From: Bacillota bacterium
Lineage (GTDB): Bacteria > Bacillota > Clostridia > Acetivibrionales > DTU013
DNA: 18,019 bases
Assembly (NCBI GenBank): GCA_023415815.1
Contig: JAEZJL010000080.1
Span: forward strand, 1 to 18,019
Reading direction: 5' to 3'
Positions 1 to 7,308 of the stretch are shown here, piece after piece. The first letter of the stretch is position 1; each line of letters opens with the position of its first letter. Position numbers and translations under genes: made by a program. Under the pieces are notes generated by a model. That model saw only the letters and a list, made by a program, of their open reading frames with translations, did not search any database and was not told the origin of the DNA.

Positions 1-1148
1 CCGGCAACGACCTCTACGCCGAGCTTTTCCTCTATCAGCAAATCGCAGATTGCGTCGATTGCGCTTTTATTTTTACAGGAGGCAATTTCGCTTATCGTCA
101 GGCCTTTAAGCTCTTCATTTTTCTGCGTGGACACCCTTATCACGGTTACGGCGTCCCAGTATGAAGCCCCGCGCCCGGAGAGCTCGGTCTCTATCCTTTT
201 ACGGATACCGGCATCTCCCAGCCGTTTGATGCAGTTATCCAGGCCCTCTTCGTTAAGCCATTTGGGAAGCTCGTAGATAAGGGTGTTTTCAGCGGAGGTA
301 TAGGGATAAAAGTCGCATATGACATCCGCGCCCCGCGCCCGCGCCTCGTCCATAAGCTTGAGGGCCTGCCGGAGCTTGCCCCAGTTGGGCCGGCCGCTGG
401 CTTTGATGTGCGAAATATCCACCGGGACGCCGGCTTCCTCTCCGACCCTGAGGACCTCCGCCACCGACTCAAGCAGCTCGTCCCCCTGGTCTCTTATATG
501 CGCCGTGAAAATTCCGCCGTAGCCTTTCAAAACCTTTGCAAGCTCTATCAGCTCTCCGGTGGCGGCAAAGCAGCACGGGGGATATCCAAGCCCGGTGCTC
601 ATGCCGAAGGCGCCCTGCTCCATGGCTTCGGCGAGCAGACGCTTCATTTGCTCCATGCTGCCGGCGGAAACGGCGTCGGGGCTGAAGCCGCAGGTATTGA
701 CCCGAAGCGCCCCGTGTCCGGCAAGGGGAGCGAGGTTTACCCCGAAGCCTGCGGCTTCCAGCCTGCCGAAAAATTCCCCGGCCGTGTGCCAGTCTATATC
801 CATCGTCCTGTTATATTCGCGCAGTATCTGCTCGAAATATCCGGCCCCGCGGCCTGTAAACGGGAAGAGGCTCAGGCCGCACTGGCCTGTGACTTCGGTT
901 GTGACGCCCTGCCTGAGCTTGTTGAACTCAAAGGGGTGCTTTAAGATATCCAGATCGCTGTGGCTGTGGATATCAATGAAGCCGGGACACACAATCATAT
1001 TGTGCGCCTGTATTCTTTTAAGACTGTTTTGCAATTTAAGATTCCCAATAGCTGCAATTGCTTCGCCTTTTATACCGATGTCGGCGGTGTATCCCGGAGC
1101 TCCGGAACCGTCTATAATATAGCAGTCGTCTAATATCAAATCATACAT
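1..1148 (-). CDS. N-acyl-D-amino-acid deacylase (D-aminoacylase), C-terminus cut off by window edge
   Basis: Amidohydrolase predicted to remove the acyl group from N-acyl-D-amino acids in the cytoplasm. The frame is open from ATG at 1148 to base 3, giving 382 residues; family members are about 480-530 aa, so roughly the last 100-150 are outside. Visible motifs: GFIDIHSHSD with metal ligands H61 and H63; QCGLS with C90 (family GNCG, bridging zinc ligand); GAFGMSTGLGYPP; TAHIRD with H217; SHIKAS with H247. In the characterised Alcaligenes faecalis enzyme the matching ligands are C96, H220 and H250, so the 30-residue H-H spacing is conserved. The catalytic Asp of that enzyme would lie past the edge. 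AAGGGGTGG lies 12 nt before the ATG. It is transcribed divergently from the sugar operon, from a promoter overlapped by two operators. The substrate within the deacylase family is uncertain; the family call is firm. Confidence 0.93.
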   Translation of the reverse strand, partial: MYDLILDDCYIIDGSGAPGYTADIGIKGEAIAAIGNLKLQNSLKRIQAHNMIVCPGFIDIHSHSDLDILKHPFEFNKLRQGVTTEVTGQCGLSLFPFTGRGAGYFEQILREYNRTMDIDWHTAGEFFGRLEAAGFGVNLAPLAGHGALRVNTCGFSPDAVSAGSMEQMKRLLAEAMEQGAFGMSTGLGYPPCCFAATGELIELAKVLKGYGGIFTAHIRDQGDELLESVAEVLRVGEEAGVPVDISHIKASGRPNWGKLRQALKLMDEARARGADVICDFYPYTSAENTLIYELPKWLNEEGLDNCIKRLGDAGIRKRIETELSGRGASYWDAVTVIRVSTQKNEELKGLTISEIASCKNKSAIDAICDLLIEEKLGVEVVA

Positions 1149-1189
1149 GAGGACAATTTGCCACCCCTTAAATGTAAAATTGAAATGAA

Positions 1190-1203
1190 GTAATATTTAT
1201 TAC
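1190..1203. promoter_or_regulatory. Operator palindrome 2, at the deacylase transcription start
   Basis: GTAATATTTATTAC starts at about +1 of the deacylase transcript. Its centre is 31 bp from the centre of the other copy, close to three helical turns, so two dimers could sit on the same face of the DNA. This placement is typical of repression. Confidence 0.7.
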
Positions 1204-1210
1204 AAAATTC

Positions 1211-1240
1211 ATTATATCATGTAATAAATATTACGGTCAA
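1211..1240 (-). promoter_or_regulatory. Sigma-A promoter of the deacylase gene
   Basis: Read on the minus strand: -35 TTGACC (plus positions 1235-1240), an 18-bp spacer and -10 TATAAT (plus positions 1211-1216). The expected start of transcription is near 1204, about 56 nt before the ATG. Both boxes are near consensus, so the promoter should be strong unless repressed. A palindrome fills most of the spacer and a second begins at about +1. Confidence 0.8.
1221..1234. promoter_or_regulatory. Operator palindrome 1, between -35 and -10 of the deacylase promoter
   Basis: GTAATAAATATTAC is a perfect 6+2+6 palindrome that abuts the -35 box and lies inside the spacer. It is the reverse complement of the copy at 1190-1203. 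The shape resembles sites of RpiR-family regulators (HexR/MurR type, TGTAAT-like half-sites), but the regulator is not in the window and its family is inferred. Confidence 0.7.
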
Positions 1241-1270
1241 CATAAAAAAACAGCACAAAATAACATAAGC

Positions 1271-1310
1271 ATATCGTTTCGAAGAGTATAAGATATCGTA
1301 CCTTATCGCA
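1271..1310 (+). promoter_or_regulatory. Candidate activator-binding direct repeats upstream of the sugar operon
   Basis: ATATCGT occurs at 1271-1277 and 1293-1299, 22 bp apart, and TATCG occurs again at 1304-1308, all upstream of the candidate -35 at 1322. Direct repeats about two helical turns apart next to a weak -35 suit AraC-type activators such as the YesN-like regulator encoded downstream. CGCA-ATTA-TGCG at 1307-1318 forms a small palindrome overlapping the last repeat. This is inference only. Confidence 0.35.
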
Positions 1311-1321
1311 ATTATGCGTAC

Positions 1322-1350
1322 TTTAAGCAGAAAGGGGCGGGTGCTAGAAT
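1322..1350 (+). promoter_or_regulatory. Candidate promoter of the sugar-utilisation operon
   Basis: A weak -35 TTTAAG (1322-1327), a 17-bp spacer and an extended -10 TGCTAGAAT (1342-1350). A poor -35 fits an activator-dependent promoter. A perfect 10-bp palindrome, TGCTATAGCA, follows at 1353-1362, around the predicted start site. The resulting leader would be about 240 nt long. Confidence 0.5.
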
Positions 1351-1382
1351 ATTGCTATAGCATATTTCCAGGGTTTCTTTAA

Positions 1383-1580
1383 AACGCAGCCCGCGAACCG
1401 GAGGAACCGTATATCCGGCATCTTACTGAGCTGCATAAGGGTTTGGCAGGTCTCGCCATGCTTCCGGTTCCGGCAACAGGGCTTACTGCAGGAAGCGCTG
1501 TTTTGATCCCGGAAGCTTTTGAGGCCGACGTTGTTTGTGTTCCAGCAATTCAGGTAAAGCATCGCAGATGTATATTTTGA
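1383..1580 (+). other. Unexplained 65-codon open frame in the operon leader
   Basis: The frame is open from just after a TAA at 1380-1382 to a TGA at 1578-1580. The only ATG is at 1458, which would give a 40-residue product beginning MLPVPATGLTAGS; a weak AGG lies about 7 nt before it. The translation looks protein-like, but I do not recognise it. It could be a relic of a lost gene, a leader peptide or chance. The rest of 1351-1600 shows only short complementary pieces such as GGAACCG and CGGTTCC. Confidence 0.2.
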
Positions 1581-1600
1581 TTTGAAAAGGATGGTCGAAT

Positions 1601-2983
1601 ATGTTGAAGAAGCTTTCAAAAACCTATTTCAAAAGCGTTTTAGTGTGTTTGCTGCTCGTATCCATGCTTGCAGCCATGGCGGGATGCGGCGGCAGCGACA
1701 ACAGCAGCGCAGGTACGACGACTGCGGTCGCGGAGGATTCAAGCTCCGCGGGAACAAGCCCGGACGCCTCTGCGCCGGCTGAGGAAGAGCTCTCGGGGAC
1801 CGTGCATGCGATTTCGTGGAACAACTCCGAGACGGCACTGGAGGCAGGCGCTAAGAAATTTATGGAGGAGCACCCCGGCGTCACCATCGAAGTGGAAAAG
1901 GTTCCCGACAATACGAAGCTGTATACGCAGCTTGCGGCAGGCAGCGGTGTCCCGGATATCATGCAGTTCCAGAACAGGGACAATCTCACCGTCCTGGCCA
2001 AATACCCGGGCAGCTTTGCAGATATCACCGATATCATGAAGCCCGAGGAAAACAATTTCCTGTCGGCAGTCCTTCCGCTTTGCCGCGAGGACGGAAAGTA
2101 CTATGCAATACCGTGGGACGTAGCGCCCGCAATGCTTTTCTACAGGAAGGACATATTTGAAAGCGCAAAAGTCGATCCGAACTCCCTCAAAACCTGGGAT
2201 GATTTCATTACAGCCGGAAAACAGATCGACGCCAGCACCAACGGAAAGGTGAAGATGTTCGGCTTTGACTACAACGGAGCCTCAAGCTTCGACATGCCCC
2301 TGCTGCTGTTCTACGAGCTGGGTGGCACGTTCTATGACAAGGACGGAAAGGTGAAATTTGATTCGCCCGAGATGATCCAGGCCTTCCAGATGGTCCAGAA
2401 GTTCATCGACGCAGGCATAACCGTCAATCTGCCCAACGAGTGGAGCGACAGGCTCACGGCCATTGCGAACAACACGCTGGCAACCGTAAATTACGGCATA
2501 TGGTTTACCGGGACGCTTTCCACGAACCTGCAGGACCAGTCGGGCAAGTGGGGCCTTATCCCTCTCCCGGCGTTTACCGAGGGCGGGAACAACCAGGCGA
2601 ATTCCGGCGGCTCGACCGTCATGTTCCATTCCAAATCGGAAAACCTTCCGCTCGCAAAAGCGTTTATGAAATGGTTTTTGATGTCCGACGAGGGCAACGC
2701 GATCAATCTCAAGGCGGGCGGCCTGTTTGACGCATATACGCCTTCCTATAAAGATCCTTCGTATGCGGAGGTCGACCCCTATTTCGGAATCTCCACGGCC
2801 CAGTTTGCCGCGGGCGTTTCCGAGAAAATACCCCCGTTGAATTTCCCGGCGTACTTCACCGATGTGGGCACCGTATTCCAGAACAACGCGATCGGCCAGT
2901 ATTTTGTGAAGCACAACGATCTTCAGACGGTACTGAAAGAAGCGACAGCCACTGCTCAAAAAACGGTGGACAACCTGCAATAA
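1601..2983 (+). CDS. Sugar ABC transporter substrate-binding lipoprotein (family 1, CUT1)
   Basis: Extracellular solute-binding protein of 460 aa that would capture a sugar or oligosaccharide and deliver it to the two permeases encoded next. Residues 1-28 form a signal peptide (basic start, then hydrophobic LVCLLLVSMLAAMAG), and C29 is the lipidation cysteine. A Ser/Ala/Glu-rich low-complexity linker runs to about residue 65. The mature part has the family 1 pattern: GTVHAISWNN first strand, KVPDNTKLYTQLAAGSGVPD, WDVAPAMLFYRKDIF, then GGSTVMFHSK and AKAFMKWFLMSDEG near the C-terminus. AAAGGATGG lies just before the ATG. It is the first gene of the operon, after a long leader, and a strong stem-loop follows it, which could raise its level relative to the permeases. 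The exact ligand cannot be read; the GH1 and GH2 neighbours suggest a beta-linked oligosaccharide. Confidence 0.93.
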   Translation: MLKKLSKTYFKSVLVCLLLVSMLAAMAGCGGSDNSSAGTTTAVAEDSSSAGTSPDASAPAEEELSGTVHAISWNNSETALEAGAKKFMEEHPGVTIEVEKVPDNTKLYTQLAAGSGVPDIMQFQNRDNLTVLAKYPGSFADITDIMKPEENNFLSAVLPLCREDGKYYAIPWDVAPAMLFYRKDIFESAKVDPNSLKTWDDFITAGKQIDASTNGKVKMFGFDYNGASSFDMPLLLFYELGGTFYDKDGKVKFDSPEMIQAFQMVQKFIDAGITVNLPNEWSDRLTAIANNTLATVNYGIWFTGTLSTNLQDQSGKWGLIPLPAFTEGGNNQANSGGSTVMFHSKSENLPLAKAFMKWFLMSDEGNAINLKAGGLFDAYTPSYKDPSYAEVDPYFGISTAQFAAGVSEKIPPLNFPAYFTDVGTVFQNNAIGQYFVKHNDLQTVLKEATATAQKTVDNLQ

Positions 2984-3029
2984 TGAAGCTGCCAATCGCA
3001 GCCGGACTTTAGCCGGGTAAGCCAGCTGA

Positions 3030-3077
3030 AAGGATTTAAACTGCCTCTGCACCCGCAGTACGGCAGTTTAAATCCTT
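3030..3077 (+). other. Large intercistronic stem-loop between binding-protein and permease genes
   Basis: AAGGATTTAAACTGCC (3030-3045) is exactly complementary to GGCAGTTTAAATCCTT (3062-3077), a 16-bp stem. The loop itself pairs CTGC (3047-3050) with GCAG (3055-3058) around ACCC. A smaller GCTGC/GCAGC hairpin (2988-2992 with 2998-3002) comes first. No U-run follows, so it is not a classical terminator. It most likely acts as an RNA-stability or processing element, or causes partial attenuation. Confidence 0.75.
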
Positions 3078-3113
3078 GAATGCTTGAATATATAAACGGA
3101 GGGAGTGACTTGC

Positions 3114-3974
3114 TTGAACTATAATTTGAAGAAAAGGATGGCACCCGCTTTTTTTCTTGCTCCTTTCTTGATTATTTTTGTCGTATTTACCGCATATCCC
3201 ATTTTATATTCCATTGTATTGAGCTTCGCAAAATACAGGTCCGGCCAGGTTACCTTTTTAGGCTTGAGAAATTACCAGTTCATTCTCGGCGACCAGCTCT
3301 TCTGGCAGTCGGTGCTGAATACGTTCACCATCATGATCATGCAGGCGCCGATCATGATCATTCTGGCGATCATCCTGGCCACCATCTTAAATTCGGCCCT
3401 GGTCAAGCTCAAGGGCGCGTTCAGGATGCTTTTGTTTTTACCGGTCCTTATCGACGCGGTCAGCTATTCGATCGTGTTTTCAATGTTTTTCAATGCCGAT
3501 GGCTTTGTGAACTCCCTGCTGAACGTATTCGGAATACCCGACCTTTCCTGGTATACGGTCGGGACCCTGGCGCAGCTGGTCATCGTCATCGCGGTCACGT
3601 GGAAATGGACGGGCTACAACGCGATCATCCTGCTCTCGGGCCTGCAGAACATTCCGGCTGAGCTGTATGAAGCCGCTTTCATAGACGGCGCCAATACGTT
3701 CCAGAAATTCATGCGGATCACCATTCCGGAGCTGAAGCCCATCATCCTGTTTACGACGATCATGTCCGTAAACGGCTCGCTCCAGATGTTCACCGAGCCC
3801 AACCTGCTAACGCACGGAGGCCCGGTCAATCTGACCTCCACGATCGTTTTATACCTGTACAACATCGGCTTCAAGAACTTCAATTTCGGGGTCGCGGCGT
3901 CTGGCTCATATATTCTTGCCTTCATGATAGCGGTGCTGACCTACATCCAGTTAAGAGTGACAAGGGAGGAATGA
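3114..3974 (+). CDS. Sugar ABC transporter permease, MalF type
   Basis: Inner-membrane permease (286 aa) of a CUT1 carbohydrate importer. It is very hydrophobic with about six membrane segments: the first at APAFFLAPFLIIFVVFTAYP, and later ones around IMIMQAPIMIILAIILATIL and LAQLVIVIAVTWKWTG. The ATPase-contact EAA loop is present, with EAAFIDGA starting at E186. The frame opens with GTG at 3105, but GGAGGG (3098-3103) sits only 1-2 nt before it. The in-frame TTG at 3114 is 10 nt downstream, so I prefer TTG, giving MNYNLKKRMAP. The ATG at 3138 is too far from the site. The stop lies 3 nt before the next permease gene, so the two are probably coupled. No ATPase gene is present in the operon; a shared MsmX/MsmK-type ATPase encoded elsewhere is the usual solution. 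Confidence 0.93.
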   Translation: MNYNLKKRMAPAFFLAPFLIIFVVFTAYPILYSIVLSFAKYRSGQVTFLGLRNYQFILGDQLFWQSVLNTFTIMIMQAPIMIILAIILATILNSALVKLKGAFRMLLFLPVLIDAVSYSIVFSMFFNADGFVNSLLNVFGIPDLSWYTVGTLAQLVIVIAVTWKWTGYNAIILLSGLQNIPAELYEAAFIDGANTFQKFMRITIPELKPIILFTTIMSVNGSLQMFTEPNLLTHGGPVNLTSTIVLYLYNIGFKNFNFGVAASGSYILAFMIAVLTYIQLRVTREE

Positions 3975-3977
3975 CCG

Positions 3978-4802
3978 ATGAAAAAAGTAGTACCGGCAAT
4001 AATCTTGCACCTTATCCTGGCGGCAGGCGTCATCGTTTCGGTCTTTCCCTTCATCTGGACCTTTATCGCCTCGACCCATACGGATTCCCAGGTGCTTAAT
4101 TTTTCATATACCTTTGTCCTGGGCAGCAATTTTATGAACAATCTTCAGGGCCTGCACGATGAGATGCCAATATGGAACAACCTGTTCAACAGCATCTATA
4201 TCACCGGGGTCTACACCATTGGAGTGCTTTTGATCGATTCGATGGCCGGCTATGCGTTTGCAAAGTACAATTTCAGGTTTAAAAACGTGATATTTTTCGC
4301 CTGCCTCATCACCATGATGATACCCCAGCAGGTTACCATGGCCCCGCTGTTCATCCAGCTGACGAGCTTCCACTGGCTGGACACCCCGCTCGCGATCATC
4401 GTCCCGGGCCTGGCGGGCGTATTCGGCGTATTTCTGATGAGGCAGAACATGTCCACGTTTCCGGACAGCCTGATCGAAGCGGCGCGCATCGACGGAGCTT
4501 CCGAAAAGAGGATTTTCTTTACGATCATCGTACCGTCGATGAAATCGGCCTTTGCCGCCCTCGGCATCATATCCTTCGTCAATCAGTGGGGCAATTACCT
4601 GTGGCCGCTCATCGCGCTGAATTCGCAGAAAAACTTTACCATGCCGCTGGTTTTATCGATTTTGTCCCAGCCGAATTATGTGATACATTACGGCCAGCTG
4701 ATGGTCGGCGCCGTGCTGGTATTGATCCCGGTCATGATATTCTTCCTCATATTCCAGAAGAATTTCATCAACGGTATGATGAGCGGCGCAATCAAAGGAT
4801 AG
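3978..4802 (+). CDS. Sugar ABC transporter permease, MalG type
   Basis: Second inner-membrane permease (274 aa) of the same importer, expected to pair with the MalF-type subunit. The N-terminal membrane segment is ILHLILAAGVIVSVFPFIWT, followed by the family pattern NLFNSIYITG and DSMAGYAFAKYNF. The EAA loop is EAARIDGASE, starting at E167. The C-terminus, FFLIFQKNFINGMMSGAIKG, is typical of MalG-like proteins and supports an intact end. GGAGGA (3966-3970 region) lies about 7 nt before the ATG and overlaps the end of the previous gene. The following 154 nt up to the GH1 gene contain no promoter or terminator I can defend, so transcription probably continues. Confidence 0.94.
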   Translation: MKKVVPAIILHLILAAGVIVSVFPFIWTFIASTHTDSQVLNFSYTFVLGSNFMNNLQGLHDEMPIWNNLFNSIYITGVYTIGVLLIDSMAGYAFAKYNFRFKNVIFFACLITMMIPQQVTMAPLFIQLTSFHWLDTPLAIIVPGLAGVFGVFLMRQNMSTFPDSLIEAARIDGASEKRIFFTIIVPSMKSAFAALGIISFVNQWGNYLWPLIALNSQKNFTMPLVLSILSQPNYVIHYGQLMVGAVLVLIPVMIFFLIFQKNFINGMMSGAIKG

Positions 4803-4956
4803 CTCCCGATGAAGTACCGGAAATATTTTAGAAGGTATAGCCGTAACAAAAAGCTCCGGTAAGGAGTAAATGTATTTTTCATAACAGAATAATAAGGGAA
4901 TACAACTGAAAAAACGGGGGATACCGAATCTTTTTCATTGTATACGGGTGATTTTT

Positions 4957-6315
4957 ATGAGCTTTTGCAAGGATTTTGCGTGGGGAGCCGCAACGGCTTC
5001 CTATCAGATAGAGGGCGCCGCTTTTGATGACGGCAAGGGCTGGTCGGTCTGGGACGTCTTCAGCCGCAAGCCCGGCGCCATAAAGGACGGCTTCAACGGA
5101 GACGTCGCCTGCGACCATTATCACCTTTACAAAACGGATGTCCAGGTGATGAAGGAGATGGGCCTGAATGCATACCGGTTTTCCGTTTCCTGGCCGAGAG
5201 TGATGCCGGAAGGCACGGGAAAGGTCAACGAAAAGGGCCTGGATTTTTACGACAGGCTGGTCGACGAGCTTTTAAAGAACAATATCACACCCTATGTCAC
5301 GCTGTTTCACTGGGACTACCCGTACGAGCTGTACAAAAGGGGCGGGTGGCTCAATCCCCAAAGCCCGGAGTGGCTGGCGGAATATGCGAAGGTCGTCGTG
5401 GAAAGGCTTTCTGACAGGGTAAAAAACTGGATCACGGAGAACGAGCCCCAGTGCTACATCGGCGGTGGGCATTACGGCGGAGAGCACGCCCCCGGATTGA
5501 AGCTCGATCTGAAGGATGTGCTGCTGGCCGGGCACAATTCGCTGCTGGCCCACGGGAAGGCCGTGCAGCAAATAAGGGCTTCCGCAAAGCAGCCCTGCCT
5601 GATCGGGTACGCGCCGGCCGGCTGGTGGCTGTGGTGCCCGAAGACCACCTCGCCCGGGGATATCGAGGCAGCAAGGGCGCTGACCTTCGGCAACCCGGAG
5701 AAAAACATTTCAACCAGCGCGTGGTGGATGGACCCCGTATATCTGGGAAAATATCCCGAGGACGGCCTGGCCGGCTTCGAGCCCTGGATGCCGGAAATCG
5801 GGCAGGACGACATGAAAATAATATCGCAGCCCATCGATTTCCAGGGCATCAATATGTACCAGGCGTATATCGCCCGGGAGGGCGCCGACGGGAAGCCTGA
5901 GAACGTCGAAAGGCCGAAGGGCTTCGACAAGCAGGCGTACGACTGGCCCGTCATCCCGGAGACCTTATACTGGGGGCCGAGGTTCTTTTACGAAAGATAT
6001 AAAAAACCCGTCTTCGTAACGGAAAACGGCATGGCGAACGTGGACTGGGTCAGCGTGGACGGCAGAGTCCACGACCCGCAGAGGATAGACTTTTTGTACA
6101 GGTACATCCGCGAGCTGAAAAGGGCCGCCGCCGACGGCGTCGACATCCGCGGGTATTTCGTCTGGACCCTGACCGACAATTACGAATGGGCGCAGGGACA
6201 TGCCCAGAGGTTTGGACTGACCCATGTCGACTTCAACACGCAAAAAAGGACTATCAAGGATTCCGGCCACTGGTACCGGAAGGTAATTGACAGCAACGGC
6301 GAAATTATTATATAA
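4957..6315 (+). CDS. GH1 beta-glycosidase (beta-glucosidase / beta-galactosidase type)
   Basis: Retaining glycoside hydrolase of family 1 (452 aa, the normal family length), with no signal peptide, so it acts in the cytoplasm on imported sugar. It begins with the family signature FAWGAATASYQIEGA. The acid/base is E163 in TENEP and the nucleophile is E356 in VTENG; the C-terminal WTLTDNYEWAQG and RFGLTHVDF motifs are intact. The ATG at 4957 is preferred because GGGTG lies 6 nt upstream and the N-terminus then fits the family; a GTG three codons earlier lacks a good site. The ABC-type uptake, with no PTS genes nearby, argues for a non-phosphorylated substrate such as cellobiose or another beta-glucoside or beta-galactoside. 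GH1 specificity cannot be settled from motifs alone. Confidence 0.95.
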   Translation: MSFCKDFAWGAATASYQIEGAAFDDGKGWSVWDVFSRKPGAIKDGFNGDVACDHYHLYKTDVQVMKEMGLNAYRFSVSWPRVMPEGTGKVNEKGLDFYDRLVDELLKNNITPYVTLFHWDYPYELYKRGGWLNPQSPEWLAEYAKVVVERLSDRVKNWITENEPQCYIGGGHYGGEHAPGLKLDLKDVLLAGHNSLLAHGKAVQQIRASAKQPCLIGYAPAGWWLWCPKTTSPGDIEAARALTFGNPEKNISTSAWWMDPVYLGKYPEDGLAGFEPWMPEIGQDDMKIISQPIDFQGINMYQAYIAREGADGKPENVERPKGFDKQAYDWPVIPETLYWGPRFFYERYKKPVFVTENGMANVDWVSVDGRVHDPQRIDFLYRYIRELKRAAADGVDIRGYFVWTLTDNYEWAQGHAQRFGLTHVDFNTQKRTIKDSGHWYRKVIDSNGEIII

Positions 6316-6338
6316 CGGTAAGTGATACTTCATAGCCT

Positions 6339-6366
6339 CAGCCCATGTATATAGATGCATGGGCTG
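6339..6366 (+). other. Intercistronic hairpin between GH1 and isomerase genes
   Basis: CAGCCCATG (6339-6347) pairs with CATGGGCTG (6358-6366), a perfect 9-bp stem with a 10-nt loop. No U-run follows, so transcript stabilisation or weak attenuation is more likely than termination. Confidence 0.5.
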
Positions 6367-6432
6367 AAGCCGCCCTCGGGTATTTGAGCTGTATGGCTGA
6401 AAAAGGAAACGATGCGGGAGGAATGATTAGCG

Positions 6433-7272
6433 ATGATGAGGCTGGGAGGACCTATTATAGAAAAGTACGACGGCCCGGAAGCATGGGTCGCGTTAAATAA
6501 AAAAGCTGGGTTTGAGGCCGCCTTCTGTCCTGTCGGAGAGACTGCCGGAAAAGAGGAGATCGCCGCATATAAAAAGGCGGCCGAGGAGAACGGCATATTG
6601 ATTTCCGAGGTCGGAGCGTGGTGCAATCCCATCAGCCCCGACCCCAGGCAGCGCAGCGAGGCGCTGGAATATTGCAAGCAGCGGCTTTACCTGGCCGATG
6701 AAATAGGAGCCGTCTGCTGCGTTAATATCGCGGGCTCCAGGAGCGGCTCCAGATGGGACGGGCCGCACCCCTGCAATCTTGACCCGGACACCTTTGAAAT
6801 GATTGTGGCGTCGGTAAGGGAAATCATTGACGACGTCGGGCCCGCCCGGACGTTCTACACGCTGGAGACCATGCCGTGGGTGCTTCCGGACAGCCCGGAC
6901 AGCTATCTTGAGCTTATAAACGCCATCGGGAGGGAGAGGTTCGCGGTACATCTCGACCCCGTAAATATCATCAACAGTCCCGGAAGGTATTTCCGTAATT
7001 CGGAGCTTTTGAAGGACTTCTTTAAAAAGCTTGGACCGCACATCAAGAGCTGCCATGCCAAGGATACGCTGCTGGAGGATACTCTGACCGTGCATTTGAA
7101 GGAAGTCCGTCCAGGCCTGGGCATGCTTGATTATACGGTATATTTAAGCGAAATAAACAAGCTCTCCGGCGATATACCTCTGATGATAGAGCATCTGTCC
7201 GAAGAGGAGGAGATCGGGCAGGCGGCGGCCTACATCAGGAAAGCGGCCGGCAAGCTGCCCCACGGCAATTAA
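6433..7272 (+). CDS. Sugar phosphate isomerase/epimerase-like TIM-barrel protein
   Basis: Xylose-isomerase-like TIM-barrel protein (279 aa; AP endonuclease 2 fold) of the family that includes tagatose/psicose epimerases, hydroxypyruvate isomerase and related enzymes. The four metal-ligand positions expected in the fold are visible: E145 (LETMPW), D175 (HLDPVN), H208 (SCHAKD) and E253 (MIEHL). H173 and K210 are also in conserved places. There is no signal peptide, so it is cytoplasmic. GGGAGG (6416-6421) lies 11 nt before the first ATG of a double ATG (6433, 6436), so either start is possible. Its place between GH1 and GH2 suggests it converts a sugar released by, or made for, these hydrolases. 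The reaction (isomerisation, epimerisation or 3-keto-sugar chemistry) is not determined. Confidence 0.85.
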   Translation: MMRLGGPIIEKYDGPEAWVALNKKAGFEAAFCPVGETAGKEEIAAYKKAAEENGILISEVGAWCNPISPDPRQRSEALEYCKQRLYLADEIGAVCCVNIAGSRSGSRWDGPHPCNLDPDTFEMIVASVREIIDDVGPARTFYTLETMPWVLPDSPDSYLELINAIGRERFAVHLDPVNIINSPGRYFRNSELLKDFFKKLGPHIKSCHAKDTLLEDTLTVHLKEVRPGLGMLDYTVYLSEINKLSGDIPLMIEHLSEEEEIGQAAAYIRKAAGKLPHGN

Positions 7273-7308
7273 ATGCTGTAAAATATATAGAAAGAGAGAA
7301 AGCAAACG

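Noticed and set aside
408..1122. Plus-strand open frames of 178 and 187 codons at the window start
   Set aside because: They are antisense to the deacylase, whose metal-binding motifs are intact; their translations are low-quality shadows.
1344..1619. 91-codon minus-strand open frame in the divergent region
   Set aside because: It overlaps the operon leader and the start of the binding-protein gene, has no ribosome site, and its cysteine-rich composition is unlike a real protein.
4803..4956. Separate promoter or terminator between the MalG-type permease and GH1 genes
   Set aside because: The best -35/-10 combination (TTTTCA with AATACA) is poor, and no stable hairpin with a U-run was seen.
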